11,317 bases of DNA, taken from NCBI GenBank assembly GCA_007123985.1, contig SLGA01000268.1:1-11317 (forward strand), written 5' to 3'. Under the pieces are notes generated by a model, which did not search any database, was not told the DNA's origin, and saw only the letters and a list, made by a program, of their open reading frames with translations. The position numbers and the translations under genes are program-made. This stretch comes from Balneolaceae bacterium (lineage in GTDB: Bacteria; Bacteroidota; Rhodothermia; Balneolales; Balneolaceae). This document shows positions 1 through 6,795 of the stretch, piece after piece; positions within the stretch are counted from its first letter, which is position 1; each line of letters starts with the position of its first letter.

Positions 1-2
1 AC

Positions 3-1442
3 AGAGAAATTCCAAGCCCTGAAAACGAATCGAAGTTTCTGAGCAAAGAGTTTATGACCTTTACAGGCTCTATGCTCCTTTTTATTCTTGGTTTTGTGAT
101 CATCATCGGTACCAGTTCACCTATTATCGGCAAGCTTTTTGTGCCGAATCCAACCCCTCCGGAGATTCAGTTTTATAATGACTGGAGCATGCCAATTGCC
201 ATCATCATGGCATTTGCAACGGTGCTGGGGCAATATCTTTTCTGGCAAAAACACACCTGGGAGAGTCTTGCAGGGGCAATGATCATACCACTTATCGTCA
301 CCTCAACAGCTACTGTACTTACCATTGTATTTGGTGATGTTCGCAGCCTCTATTACATGGTGTATATTTTTGCTGGATGGTTTACTGTGATTGGAAATAC
401 TGCTGTAATGTTCAGCCTCATCAAAAAAAATCCAAAACTGATTGGCGGAACACTTACACACATTGGGTTTGGTGTGTTGCTTCTCGGGGTACTGGCATCC
501 TCTGTTTATACAGAACCACTCCTTGACAGGGGAATGCGAAATTACAATGCCAGAATAGCAGCTGGTGATGTGTTTGATGAAGAGGGCTTTCCTGTAACCC
601 AAAAAGTGGAGATGTTTTCCCTTGAGATCAACAAGCCTACCCTGGTTAATGAACGCTATATCGTTACATACAGAGGCTACGAGCTGAGTGACTCCCCGCG
701 CCCCGGGCAACAAAACTACATTATTGATTTTGAGCCGATTGATGGCAGCAGTCCATTTACGATGACTCCCGAAGTTTACCCAATGTTAACCACATCAACT
801 GCGGATAATATTGACTGGTCGGTTGATCCTCACGTTAGAACCGGCTGGTTTAGTGATATTTATCTCTATGTTGCCGGAAGTAAATACGTACAGCAGAAAA
901 ACGATGAGCTTGAGAGAAGAAATCAGCGAAACAATATGATGCCTGTTGGCGATGGTGAAGAAGATTCAGATATTCAGTCAATTGAATTGCAGATGGGTGA
1001 AACTGTTGCAGCGGGACCGTTTACCTTCACTTTTATAAACTACGTTCCTGCAAGTGAAGAAGCTCTGCCTGATAACACACAGATAGGTATTCGTGCGCTC
1101 ATTCGGGTTGAGCATGAACCAACCGGTAATGCATTTGAAGTAGAACCTCTTTTTGCTGTATATACCGAAAACGAACGTAGTTATACCTACTCACCCCCAC
1201 TTGAGATTGACCGCTGGGGTATGGAAGTTCTGTTCAGCCGGATTCACCCTGAATCTGATTCTATTGAACTAACGGTAAAAGGGTTGGATGAAGAGTTCGA
1301 AGAAGACTGGATTCTGATTGTCGCTGAGAAAAAACCATTTGTATCTGTAGTATGGCTTGGTACTTTTCTGCTAATGGGTGGTTTTAGCATCTCAATCATG
1401 CGTCACTGGAGACGAGAAAAAGACACAAAAGAGAAGGAATAA
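3..1442 (+). CDS. ccmF: Cytochrome c-type biogenesis protein CcmF, C-terminal part (5' end outside window)
   Basis: CcmF is the inner-membrane haem lyase subunit that joins haem to CXXCH apocytochromes in system I cytochrome c maturation. The frame is open from base 3 through to the ATG at 54, and the residues before that Met (ending SKFLSKEF) read like the family's SREF-type motif. The gene therefore starts upstream of the window and 54 is internal. Counting from the Met at 54, hydrophobic segments lie near residues 4-24, 46-63, 72-92, 98-122 and 130-149. The motif THIGFGVLLLG (about 135-145) matches the conserved His region that in E. coli CcmF carries a haem-ligand histidine (my alignment from memory). 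A large soluble domain (about 150-428) rich in beta-type sequence follows, then a final membrane segment (about 431-450) and a basic tail RHWRREKDTKEKE. The next gene begins 257 bases later, so ccmF is probably the last gene of its operon. Confidence 0.9.
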   Translation, partial: REIPSPENESKFLSKEFMTFTGSMLLFILGFVIIIGTSSPIIGKLFVPNPTPPEIQFYNDWSMPIAIIMAFATVLGQYLFWQKHTWESLAGAMIIPLIVTSTATVLTIVFGDVRSLYYMVYIFAGWFTVIGNTAVMFSLIKKNPKLIGGTLTHIGFGVLLLGVLASSVYTEPLLDRGMRNYNARIAAGDVFDEEGFPVTQKVEMFSLEINKPTLVNERYIVTYRGYELSDSPRPGQQNYIIDFEPIDGSSPFTMTPEVYPMLTTSTADNIDWSVDPHVRTGWFSDIYLYVAGSKYVQQKNDELERRNQRNNMMPVGDGEEDSDIQSIELQMGETVAAGPFTFTFINYVPASEEALPDNTQIGIRALIRVEHEPTGNAFEVEPLFAVYTENERSYTYSPPLEIDRWGMEVLFSRIHPESDSIELTVKGLDEEFEEDWILIVAEKKPFVSVVWLGTFLLMGGFSISIMRHWRREKDTKEKE

Positions 1443-1588
1443 CAAGCAGTAATTAGGTTTCATAAAAGCTGCATTTTATTGTGAAGAGCCTACCCGAACC
1501 TCTTTGTTCTTCTGAGTTTAAAGCCATTTTTATCAAATCTATTGTCTATTCATTAGCTTCAGGTATTTGGTGTACAGAAAGTTCGGTA

Positions 1589-1652
1589 AATCTGAACGCA
1601 GTTAAGGTGTAAATCATTTTTACATATGTGAACTGAACTTTAACTTCAGATT
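1589..1652 (+). promoter_or_regulatory. Nested inverted-repeat element upstream of the sugar dehydrogenase
   Basis: Three nested complementary segments lie 48 bases before the dehydrogenase start. AATCTGAA (1589-1596) pairs perfectly with TTCAGATT (1645-1652). GTTAAGG (1601-1607) pairs with CTTTAAC (1638-1644) through one G-T wobble. TGTAAA (1608-1613) pairs with TTTACA (1619-1624) across a 5-base loop. A competing pairing is also visible: AAGTTCGGT (1579-1587) with ACTGAACTT (1632-1640), with one G-T pair. It could be a folded 5' leader, or the central 17 bases (1608-1624) could be an operator for a dimeric regulator. I recognise no known riboswitch class, and the AT-rich stems are individually weak. 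Confidence 0.35.
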
Positions 1653-1699
1653 CATTACTATAAAGGGCTAATTATAAACTAAAATATAATATATCAATC

Positions 1700-2872
1700 A
1701 TGTCGAAGATCAACTATCTATTTGTTTTTTTACTTATGGTTTCGGTTGCCTGTTCTTCCGGTGAAATGGCAGAAACCGAATCTTCCGATGATTCGTGGGA
1801 CACCAAAGAGATGAGAACCCAGTACGAGGACATCAAAGTTACAAAGCTTGTTGACGGGCTTGAACGTCCATGGGCAGTTGCATTCCTTCCCGATGGCCGT
1901 AAGCTTGTTACAGAAAAACCAGGCCGTTTAAATATTGTTGAGGGTAATGATGTAACCGTTGTAGATGGCACTCCTGAGGTTTCTTCAAGAGGGCAGGGCG
2001 GACTACTCGATGTTGTTTTGCACCCGCAATACGAAGAGAACGGATGGGTTTACCTTACATTTTCAAAACCCGGTCCAGATGATGAAACTGCATTAGCAGT
2101 TGTTCGAGGCCGGCTCGACGGTAGCAGTTTTGTGGATATTGAAGAAATTTTTGAGCAAAACCGATATTCATCACCAGGTCGCCATTACGGTTCAAAAATT
2201 GCATTTGACGCTAACGGTTATATGTTTGTAAGTGTAGGTGACAGGGGAGCCGATCCTCCGCGCGCTCAGGATTTGAGTGATCATGCAGGAACACTTCTCA
2301 GAATGTATGATGACGGTTCAGTGCCGGACGATAACCCGTTTGTAAATGATTCGAATGCCGCACCTGAAATTTTCTCTTATGGTCACAGAAATATTCAGGG
2401 TCTCATCATCAATCACGAGAACAACGAAGTCTGGGGAACAGAGCACGGGCCTCGTGGTGGTGACGAACTTAATTTAATTGAAGCCGGTAAGAATTACGGA
2501 TGGCCAGATGCCAGCCTTGGCCGTGCCTATGGTGATGAAACAAGTTTCCATGATGGTACCGTAGCACGCAGCATTGACGGTATGGAAGATCCTGTATATG
2601 AATTTTTACCAACACTCGCACCATCTGGTTTAGCACTCGTAACCGCTGATAATTTTCCGAATTGGGAAGGTAACTTGCTTGCCGGCGGTTTAAGAGCAGA
2701 GCGAATCAGGCGTCTTCTTATCATGGATAATACCGTAATTCATGATGAGGAACTGCTTCTTCAGGAAGTTGGTCGAATCAGAGATGTTCGGGAAGGCCCC
2801 GATGGTAACATTTATGTTATCACTGATGAAGATCCAGGAGCACTTTATGTGATTGAACCTGCCGATCTCTGA
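1700..2872 (+). CDS. PQQ-dependent aldose-sugar dehydrogenase (sGDH/YliI-type beta-propeller), lipoprotein
   Basis: Predicted to oxidise the aldehyde carbon of aldose sugars in the periplasm using PQQ and to pass electrons to the respiratory chain, as the soluble glucose dehydrogenase/sorbosone dehydrogenase family does. At 390 aa it is close to the length of E. coli YliI/Asd. A short hydrophobic signal runs to a lipobox-like SVAC at Cys18, so it is probably lipid-anchored. The propeller spans about 45-388, with family blocks in order: GLERPWAVAFLPDG (53-66), GQGGLLDVVLHP (98-109), GRHYGSKIAFD (160-170, containing the likely catalytic base His162), SVGDRG (178-183), YGHRNIQGL (227-235, likely PQQ-contacting Arg229), EHGPRGGDELN (248-258), KNYGWP (264-269) and GRIRDVREGPDGNIYV (358-373). 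It stands alone between a 257-base gap and a strong terminator, so it is probably monocistronic. No PQQ synthesis gene is in view, so cofactor supply is unknown. True substrate range cannot be read from sequence. Confidence 0.9.
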   Translation: MSKINYLFVFLLMVSVACSSGEMAETESSDDSWDTKEMRTQYEDIKVTKLVDGLERPWAVAFLPDGRKLVTEKPGRLNIVEGNDVTVVDGTPEVSSRGQGGLLDVVLHPQYEENGWVYLTFSKPGPDDETALAVVRGRLDGSSFVDIEEIFEQNRYSSPGRHYGSKIAFDANGYMFVSVGDRGADPPRAQDLSDHAGTLLRMYDDGSVPDDNPFVNDSNAAPEIFSYGHRNIQGLIINHENNEVWGTEHGPRGGDELNLIEAGKNYGWPDASLGRAYGDETSFHDGTVARSIDGMEDPVYEFLPTLAPSGLALVTADNFPNWEGNLLAGGLRAERIRRLLIMDNTVIHDEELLLQEVGRIRDVREGPDGNIYVITDEDPGALYVIEPADL

Positions 2873-2898
2873 TCTTAAAGATTTGATAAATCTTTTCG

Positions 2899-2930
2899 AA
2901 AGCCCGGTAAGAAATTATCGGGCTTTTTTT
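2899..2930 (+). terminator. Rho-independent terminator of the sugar dehydrogenase gene
   Basis: A 12-bp stem (2899-2910 with 2915-2926, one G-T wobble) closes on a GAAA tetraloop and runs into a seven-T tract (2924-2930). It lies 27 bases after the dehydrogenase stop. On the opposite strand the tail after the stem is only TTTCG, so it would end the convergent - strand transcript less well. Confidence 0.9.
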
Positions 2931-2931
2931 A

Positions 2932-2955
2932 GCATAATGTGCTTCAACATTATGC
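2932..2955 (-). repeat. Perfect 9-bp inverted repeat spanning the DUF2237 stop codon
   Basis: GCATAATGT (2932-2940) is exactly complementary to ACATTATGC (2947-2955) around a 6-base loop. The DUF2237 stop codon (2950-2952) lies inside the right arm. On the - strand it is followed by a run of A rather than T, so it is not a classic terminator. It could protect or shape the 3' end of the hisI-DUF2237 mRNA. Confidence 0.6.
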
Positions 2956-3333
2956 CCTTTCGGATCTGTAAGCGTGTTCGAGCAGGGCTTGCATCGGTAC
3001 ATATTTCAATACAGCTTCGTTTGTAGCTTCCAGTACTACTTGAGGTGCCATTCCTGCATCGTACGCTTCTTTCCATCGCAAGGCGCATAAGCACCATCTG
3101 TCTCCATTAACAAGTCCCGGAAAGTTGTACTGAGGTATGGGTGTTGATAGATCGTTACCTTGCGATTTAGAGAAGCTTAAAAATTCAGTGGTCATTATAG
3201 CACAGACCAGATGCCTGCCGCGATCCTCAGGACCAGTATCACAACATCCGTTTCTGTAGAAGCCTGTAAGAGGATTTTCAGAGCAAGATGTCAGTTTTTC
3301 TCCAAACACATTTTTTGAAAGATCGGTGTTCAT
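2950..3333 (-). CDS. DUF2237 family protein
   Basis: A 127-aa protein that I recognise as the DUF2237 family (PF09996), found in bacteria and plants and with no established function to my knowledge. Family blocks are intact: NVFGEKLTSCSENPLTGFYR (8-27), NGCCDTGPEDRGRHLVCAIM (28-47), FLSFSKSQGNDLSTP (51-65), FPGLVNGDRWCLCALRW (71-87) and APQVVLEATNEAVL (96-109). Six cysteines (17, 30, 31, 44, 81, 83) sit in these conserved blocks, suggesting metal binding or redox chemistry, which is inference. There is no signal peptide or membrane segment, so it is probably cytoplasmic. Its ATG overlaps the hisI stop by 4 bases (ATGA, 3330-3333), indicating translational coupling and co-expression with hisI. 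A perfect hairpin covers its stop codon. Confidence 0.9.
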   Translation of the reverse strand: MNTDLSKNVFGEKLTSCSENPLTGFYRNGCCDTGPEDRGRHLVCAIMTTEFLSFSKSQGNDLSTPIPQYNFPGLVNGDRWCLCALRWKEAYDAGMAPQVVLEATNEAVLKYVPMQALLEHAYRSERA

Positions 3334-3734
3334 AATTCTATAAAAGTCAGTTGGTTCTTGCCGGGTACAAGTTTACGATAGAAACATGATTTTCGAAACT
3401 TTTCGTGTCGATTCTTGGTGTGGCAAACTCCCTCACCATCGAGTGTTACTAGATAGATTACAGCATCTTGATCACAATCAACCAGAATTTCCTTCAGATA
3501 TATTCTGTTGCCGGATGTTAAACCTTTAATCCAAAGCTCATTTCTGCTGGTGCTCCAAAACGTGGCCTCTCCGGTTTCTAATGAATGCTCCAAAGCTTGT
3601 TTATTGATTGAAGCTACCATTAGAATTTCCTTTGTAGATTGTTCTTGTACAACAACCGGCAAAAGTCCGCCTCGCTTTTCGAACTGAAGTTCTAAGTTTG
3701 TGTTTTCTTCAATCGGAGTAGTTGAATCTTTCAT
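3330..3734 (-). CDS. hisI: Phosphoribosyl-AMP cyclohydrolase HisI (stand-alone)
   Basis: Opens the purine ring of phosphoribosyl-AMP (PRAMP) to give ProFAR in the third step of histidine synthesis, in the cytoplasm. The 134-aa protein has the whole family signature: GLLPVVVQ (23-30), ATFWSTSRNELWIKG (57-71), SGN (74-76), metal-binding DCDQD (86-90, Asp86/Cys87/Asp88/Asp90), GVCHT (102-106, Cys104) and SCFYR (116-120, Cys117). The Zn cysteines and Mg aspartates are therefore present, and I expect an active enzyme. It is HisI only: the HisE pyrophosphohydrolase domain, often fused behind HisI in Bacteroidota, is absent, and no other his gene is in the window. Instead it is coupled to a DUF2237 gene. 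It may be the only HisI, with HisE encoded elsewhere, or a second copy of the kind known in metal-limitation settings; the sequence does not decide. Confidence 0.93.
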   Translation of the reverse strand: MKDSTTPIEENTNLELQFEKRGGLLPVVVQEQSTKEILMVASINKQALEHSLETGEATFWSTSRNELWIKGLTSGNRIYLKEILVDCDQDAVIYLVTLDGEGVCHTKNRHEKFRKSCFYRKLVPGKNQLTFIEL

Positions 3735-4005
3735 CCCGGCTAATAATGTGGTTTAAGCTGCAGATAAAATCTGAATATCTGATTTGTAGTGTAATGTACA
3801 GGTTTTTCACACCCTGATAAAATGAGTAGCCGTATTTCAGATTGAGCATGAAACATATTTTGATCTATATTCACTTAAAACCAGCTCATTTAACGCAATC
3901 ATCATTTGAGTAGCTTTGCTGTGCCGATATGTTTTTCAGAGATATCTTTTGGAAGGACAAGAAGTACAAGTACCGAAAATTTTAAAAAAAACTGCAGCAG
4001 ACAGT
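3735..4005. other. Intergenic region upstream of hisI, downstream of the ECF gene
   Basis: These 271 bases hold no convincing gene. They should contain the hisI promoter (- strand) and the 3' end of the ECF transcript, for which a weak terminator is listed separately. I saw an 8-base direct repeat (TGAGTAGC) and several short AT-rich inverted repeats, none strong enough to call as a regulatory site. Confidence 0.5.
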
Positions 4006-4007
4006 TT
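3984..4007 (-). terminator. Weak candidate terminator of the ECF sigma gene
   Basis: Read on the - strand, AAACTG pairs with CAGTTT (3989-3994 with 4002-4007, 7-base loop), followed by a run of T. The stem is only 6 bp and overlaps the stop codon by two bases, so this is tentative. Confidence 0.4.
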
Positions 4008-4569
4008 ATTCATGAATTTGTGAGTAGAGCCAGGCCCGGGCGCTGGTCCAGTCGCGTTTTACCGTAGCGGGCGATATGTTGAGAATATCGGCGGTCTCTT
4101 CCACATTATAACCGGCAAAGTACCGGCATTCAACCACACGTCCCTGGCGCTCATTTAGTTTTTCGAGCTCTTTTAGAGCTTCGTCAAGTGCAATGAGCTC
4201 CTCTGCTTTTTCTTCAGATAGATAAATTTCGTCTTCAAATGGCTGCAGATTCATGCTTCCACCGCGTTTTTTTCGGTTTCGCATCAGTGCGTAGTTTACA
4301 AGAATTTGCCTCATTGCTCTTGCTGCGATTCCAAAAAAATGCCGCCTTCCATCCCAGTCCCCTTTGGGAGGATGGTTTACCAGTTTTAAGTAGGCCTCGT
4401 GGACCAATGCCGTGGTGTTCAATGTATGGTCGGAACGCTCATTTCTTAGCTGTCTGTGTGCAAGATTTCGTAGTTCATCATATACAAGCGGTAATGCTCT
4501 ATTAACTGATGAAGAATCCTCGCTCAGTGAGTTTAAAAGTGCAGTTAAGTCGCCTTTTTGCTGAGACAT
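4006..4569 (-). CDS. ECF-type RNA polymerase sigma factor (PF07638/TIGR02999 group)
   Basis: An alternative sigma factor that would direct core RNA polymerase to a dedicated promoter set. The 187-aa protein has a sigma-2 region at about 25-103, including LPLVYDELRNLAHRQLR (26-42), the group signature NTTALVHEAYLKLV (51-64), and RRHFFGIAARAMRQILVNYA (75-94), followed by a basic RNRKKRGG patch (97-104). A short acidic linker leads to sigma-4 (about 128-187) with a helix-turn-helix in NVEETADILNISPATVKRDW (155-174). The group is known from Planctomycetes, Acidobacteria and Rhodothermota, often next to a Ser/Thr kinase gene with TPR repeats. No kinase or membrane anti-sigma gene is adjacent here, so its control is unknown. 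It is transcribed divergently from the barrel/cytochrome run across a 250-base spacer. That makes the run a candidate target, by inference only. Confidence 0.92.
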   Translation of the reverse strand: MSQQKGDLTALLNSLSEDSSSVNRALPLVYDELRNLAHRQLRNERSDHTLNTTALVHEAYLKLVNHPPKGDWDGRRHFFGIAARAMRQILVNYALMRNRKKRGGSMNLQPFEDEIYLSEEKAEELIALDEALKELEKLNERQGRVVECRYFAGYNVEETADILNISPATVKRDWTSARAWLYSQIHE

Positions 4570-4808
4570 AAATTAGCAGTTCCGATATTAAATAAGTACG
4601 CCCTGAGCTATTTGTGGAAGCCCGTAGTCTATTTTATCCAAATTATAATAAAAAAAATCGACCCGACGAAGGCAAAAAGTGGATTGATAGTACTTCTCAA
4701 TAATTTTTATGAATCTGTGAGCTATTCTTTTCCGGTTCAGTGCATGGTCAAATAGCAGTAAAGTATTCAGATCTTTGCTGAAAGTAAGAAATGTACAAAA
4801 ATAACAGC

Positions 4809-4812
4809 GGAG
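4809..4812 (+). promoter_or_regulatory. Ribosome binding site that decides the start of the first barrel gene
   Basis: GGAG at 4809-4812 lies 7 bases before the ATG at 4820. An in-frame GTG at 4817 immediately precedes it, but its spacing would be only 4 bases and the ATG gives a normal signal peptide (MKTVKK), so 4820 is preferred. Confidence 0.55.
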
Positions 4813-4819
4813 ACAGGTG

Positions 4820-5461
4820 ATGAAAACAGTGAAGAAGGTTTTTCTGATTTTGATTTTTCTATTGGGTATTTCAGTAGCGGTTAATGCTCAGAGCAGTGTG
4901 CAACTGGGAGTAAAAGCAGGGCTTAATTTTTCAAATCTCCCGGGAGGGCCACATGAACTGAGTTCAAGAACAGGCCTGTTTACAGGTCTGGCTATCGAAT
5001 ATTCAACAGAGACTCTCCCGATTGAGTTTGAATCAGGTGTCTATTTTATCCAAAAAGGAGCTGAAGGAAGATATAAAGAGAGTATAATAAAAGGCGATTA
5101 CGAAGGTAACGCCGGTACATTTAAACTCGACTATCTTGAAATTCCGCTGCTTGTTAAATATCGGTTTGTATCACAGTCGGCAATTTCACCTTACCTGTTT
5201 GCGGGACCGTACCTCGATATTAATCTCAACTCTGAAGTAAAGGCCAGTAAAAATATTGCCTACATCGAAGATATTTCGGCTGAAATCAATAAAACAGGTT
5301 TCGGAGTGATAATTGGAGCCGGAGGGGATTTCGAAATTAGCAATCGCACATTCAACGTACAGGCAAGATTTAGTCATGGGCTTTCGGCCGTGTATGAAGA
5401 TCGTTCTGATGAAGGCGAAAAACATCGTGTATTTACAGTGGCAGCCGGTTTTACCTTTTAA
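4820..5461 (+). CDS. PorT-like outer-membrane beta-barrel protein (first of a tandem pair)
   Basis: A 213-aa outer-membrane barrel of the PorT/OMP_b-brl_2 type (PF13568-like). The signal peptide is residues 1-24 (MKTVKKVFLI, hydrophobic core, then VNA-QS). The mature chain alternates short amphipathic strands: QLGVKAGLNFSNL (28-40), a Thr/Gly-rich strand (51-60), IEFESGVYFIQKGAEGRY (68-85), the typical block LDYLEIPLLVKYRF (103-116), YLFAGPYLDINL (125-136) and FGVIIGAGGDF (161-171). It ends in FTVAAGFTF with a C-terminal Phe, the usual beta-barrel assembly signal. The next gene, 30 bases downstream, is a clear paralogue. The specific role is not known. It is probably not the gliding-motility/type IX PorT itself, since no other type IX component is nearby and the fold family is used for many functions. 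Confidence 0.85.
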   Translation: MKTVKKVFLILIFLLGISVAVNAQSSVQLGVKAGLNFSNLPGGPHELSSRTGLFTGLAIEYSTETLPIEFESGVYFIQKGAEGRYKESIIKGDYEGNAGTFKLDYLEIPLLVKYRFVSQSAISPYLFAGPYLDINLNSEVKASKNIAYIEDISAEINKTGFGVIIGAGGDFEISNRTFNVQARFSHGLSAVYEDRSDEGEKHRVFTVAAGFTF

Positions 5462-5491
5462 CATCAAATTAAAATAGATGGACTACAAAAC

Positions 5492-6130
5492 ATGAAACAC
5501 ACACTTTTTTTGTTCTTAACAGGGCTGATCTTGTTGATGGTAAAAACTGCATATGGACAGGGAGGGGTGCAGTTTGGTGCCCATGCCGGTATTAATGCAG
5601 CGAATTTTTCCGGATCGGAGATCAGTTATGACTCCCGATTAGGATTTACTGCCGGGATTTCTGTGGGTATACCACTGGTTGGGAAACCATTCCAAATAGA
5701 ATCCGGGCTTTTTTACTCCCAAAAAGGGGCGAAAGGTGAGTACAGAGATCCTTTTGAAGCACCCTGCTGCAATGCGGGTAATTCTGGTACTTTAAAAACA
5801 GATTATATTGATGTACCGATTCTTGCAGTATTTGATTTTGACAGGTCGGGATCGTTCCATCCTCAAATAGTTGCCGGGCCATATGTTGCGGTGAATATAA
5901 GTGCGAAAGCAAATGAAGCAGATGATCTGTACATAGAGAAAATTGATGAATATATAAACACATTTGATGTTGGAATTCTGATTGGCGGGGGTGGTGTGTT
6001 GCGTACAGATACTCTGAATTTAAGATTCAGAGCTTCCTATGGTGTGGGTTTTATGCCTGTTTTTAATAGCGAAGTTGATGGAGACGAGAAGCACAGGGTT
6101 TTAAGCTTTACGGCCGGAATAATTTTTTAA
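5492..6130 (+). CDS. PorT-like outer-membrane beta-barrel protein (second of a tandem pair)
   Basis: A 212-aa paralogue of the preceding gene, collinear over its full length. Matching blocks are VQFGAHAGINAANF (26-39), FQIESGLFYSQKGAKGEY (67-84), TLKTDYIDVPILAVFDF (100-116), VAGPYVAVNI (127-136), FDVGILIGGGG (158-168) and the shared EKHRV before the last strand (199-203), ending in FTAGIIF with a terminal Phe. The signal peptide is 1-22 (cleavage near YGQ). It differs from its neighbour by a loop containing a vicinal cysteine pair, APCCNAG (90-96), where the first copy has no cysteine. This suggests divergent surface loops after duplication. The start at 5492 follows the previous stop by 30 bases, so co-transcription is likely. 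Ligand and partner are unknown. Confidence 0.85.
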   Translation: MKHTLFLFLTGLILLMVKTAYGQGGVQFGAHAGINAANFSGSEISYDSRLGFTAGISVGIPLVGKPFQIESGLFYSQKGAKGEYRDPFEAPCCNAGNSGTLKTDYIDVPILAVFDFDRSGSFHPQIVAGPYVAVNISAKANEADDLYIEKIDEYINTFDVGILIGGGGVLRTDTLNLRFRASYGVGFMPVFNSEVDGDEKHRVLSFTAGIIF

Positions 6131-6164
6131 ATAGAAATAAGAAATAACAAACCTTCTAAGAATC

Positions 6165-6779
6165 ATGAAATATGTACTTTTTATCTTTTTAACACTGTTG
6201 TATTTGCTTCCGGCTAAAACTGCAGCACAAAGCGAAGCTATCACCGGCTCCGGCTTTTCGATTGGTGGCGGTTTGTTCTACGGTTTTGAGGCAGAACAGG
6301 CAGGTATCCGGCTGGATGGATTGTACCGTATCAATGAAGATTTCAGAGCTGCAGCCGATTTCGGGTTTTATTTCCCTGAAAACAGGGAATTTGATAAAGT
6401 AAACCGTATAGAATTCAATATTAATGCACATTATCTGTTCGTAGATAATGATGAGTTTAATGTTTATGGTTTGGCCGGTATCAATTATTTTCGATATTCG
6501 GCTGAGTTTACAGGAACAGGTACGTTGTTACCTGGAAATGAAATAAGGGCATTCGCTGCAGAGTTATCTCCGGTTGATGGAGGAGTCCCGCCAACGGCTC
6601 ATCAGTCAGGCCCTCCATTTACATCTCCTTCCATTAGTAATTCCGAAACCGGGTTTAATCTTGGGGTGGGCGGTGAATACAAGCTGAATTTTGGGCTCAT
6701 ATTCGGAGAACTTCGATATTCAGGAATTGGCGGTGCTGACCAGCTTGTCTTTGGAGCGGGTATTCGAATACCAATCTGA
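6165..6779 (+). CDS. Outer-membrane beta-barrel protein, unassigned family
   Basis: A 204-aa predicted barrel with a clean signal peptide (1-21, KTAA-QS). Strand-like segments alternate polar and hydrophobic residues: FSIGGGLFYGFEAEQAGIRL (31-50), FRAAADFGFYF (60-70), IEFNINAHYLFV (82-93), FNVYGLAGINYFRYSAEF (98-115), FNLGVGGEYKLNFGLIFGEL (164-183) and LVFGAGIRIPI (194-204). A long loop at about 121-161, rich in Pro, Ser and Gly (GGVPPTAHQSGPPFTSPS), is probably extracellular. It is not obviously homologous to the two PorT-like neighbours, although it is built on the same plan, and the terminal residue is Ile rather than Phe. It lies 34 bases after the second barrel and 16 bases before the cytochrome lipoprotein, consistent with one operon. 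Function unknown. Confidence 0.8.
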   Translation: MKYVLFIFLTLLYLLPAKTAAQSEAITGSGFSIGGGLFYGFEAEQAGIRLDGLYRINEDFRAAADFGFYFPENREFDKVNRIEFNINAHYLFVDNDEFNVYGLAGINYFRYSAEFTGTGTLLPGNEIRAFAAELSPVDGGVPPTAHQSGPPFTSPSISNSETGFNLGVGGEYKLNFGLIFGELRYSGIGGADQLVFGAGIRIPI

Positions 6780-6795
6780 TGCAGAGTGTAGAAGA

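Noticed and set aside
303..713. - strand open frame inside ccmF
   Set aside because: Shadow of a well-supported coding region; its product resembles nothing and has no upstream signals.
4642..4649. Palindromic ATTATAAT as a shared -10 element for the divergent ECF and barrel genes
   Set aside because: No -35 element at usual spacing on either strand; common by chance in AT-rich DNA.
4558..4755. + strand 65-residue open frame in the spacer between the ECF and barrel genes
   Set aside because: It begins inside the ECF gene, lacks a ribosome site, and its product has no recognisable features.
4770..4777. GATCTTTG resembling the Bacteroidota -7 box (TANNTTTG) upstream of the barrel run
   Set aside because: One consensus base is wrong and no matching -33 element lies at the right distance, so it could not be supported as a promoter.
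4817..4819. GTG as start of the first barrel gene
   Set aside because: It adds only one residue, sits too close to the GGAG at 4809-4812, and is followed directly by a better-placed ATG.
4820..5461. Calling the PorT-like barrels components of the type IX secretion system
   Set aside because: The family is broad, and no other type IX gene or C-terminal sorting domain was seen in the window.
6691..6795. Longer 483-residue version of the cytochrome lipoprotein starting at 6691
   Set aside because: It overlaps the upstream barrel gene by 89 bases and buries the lipoprotein signal; the ATG at 6796 gives a normal signal and lipobox.
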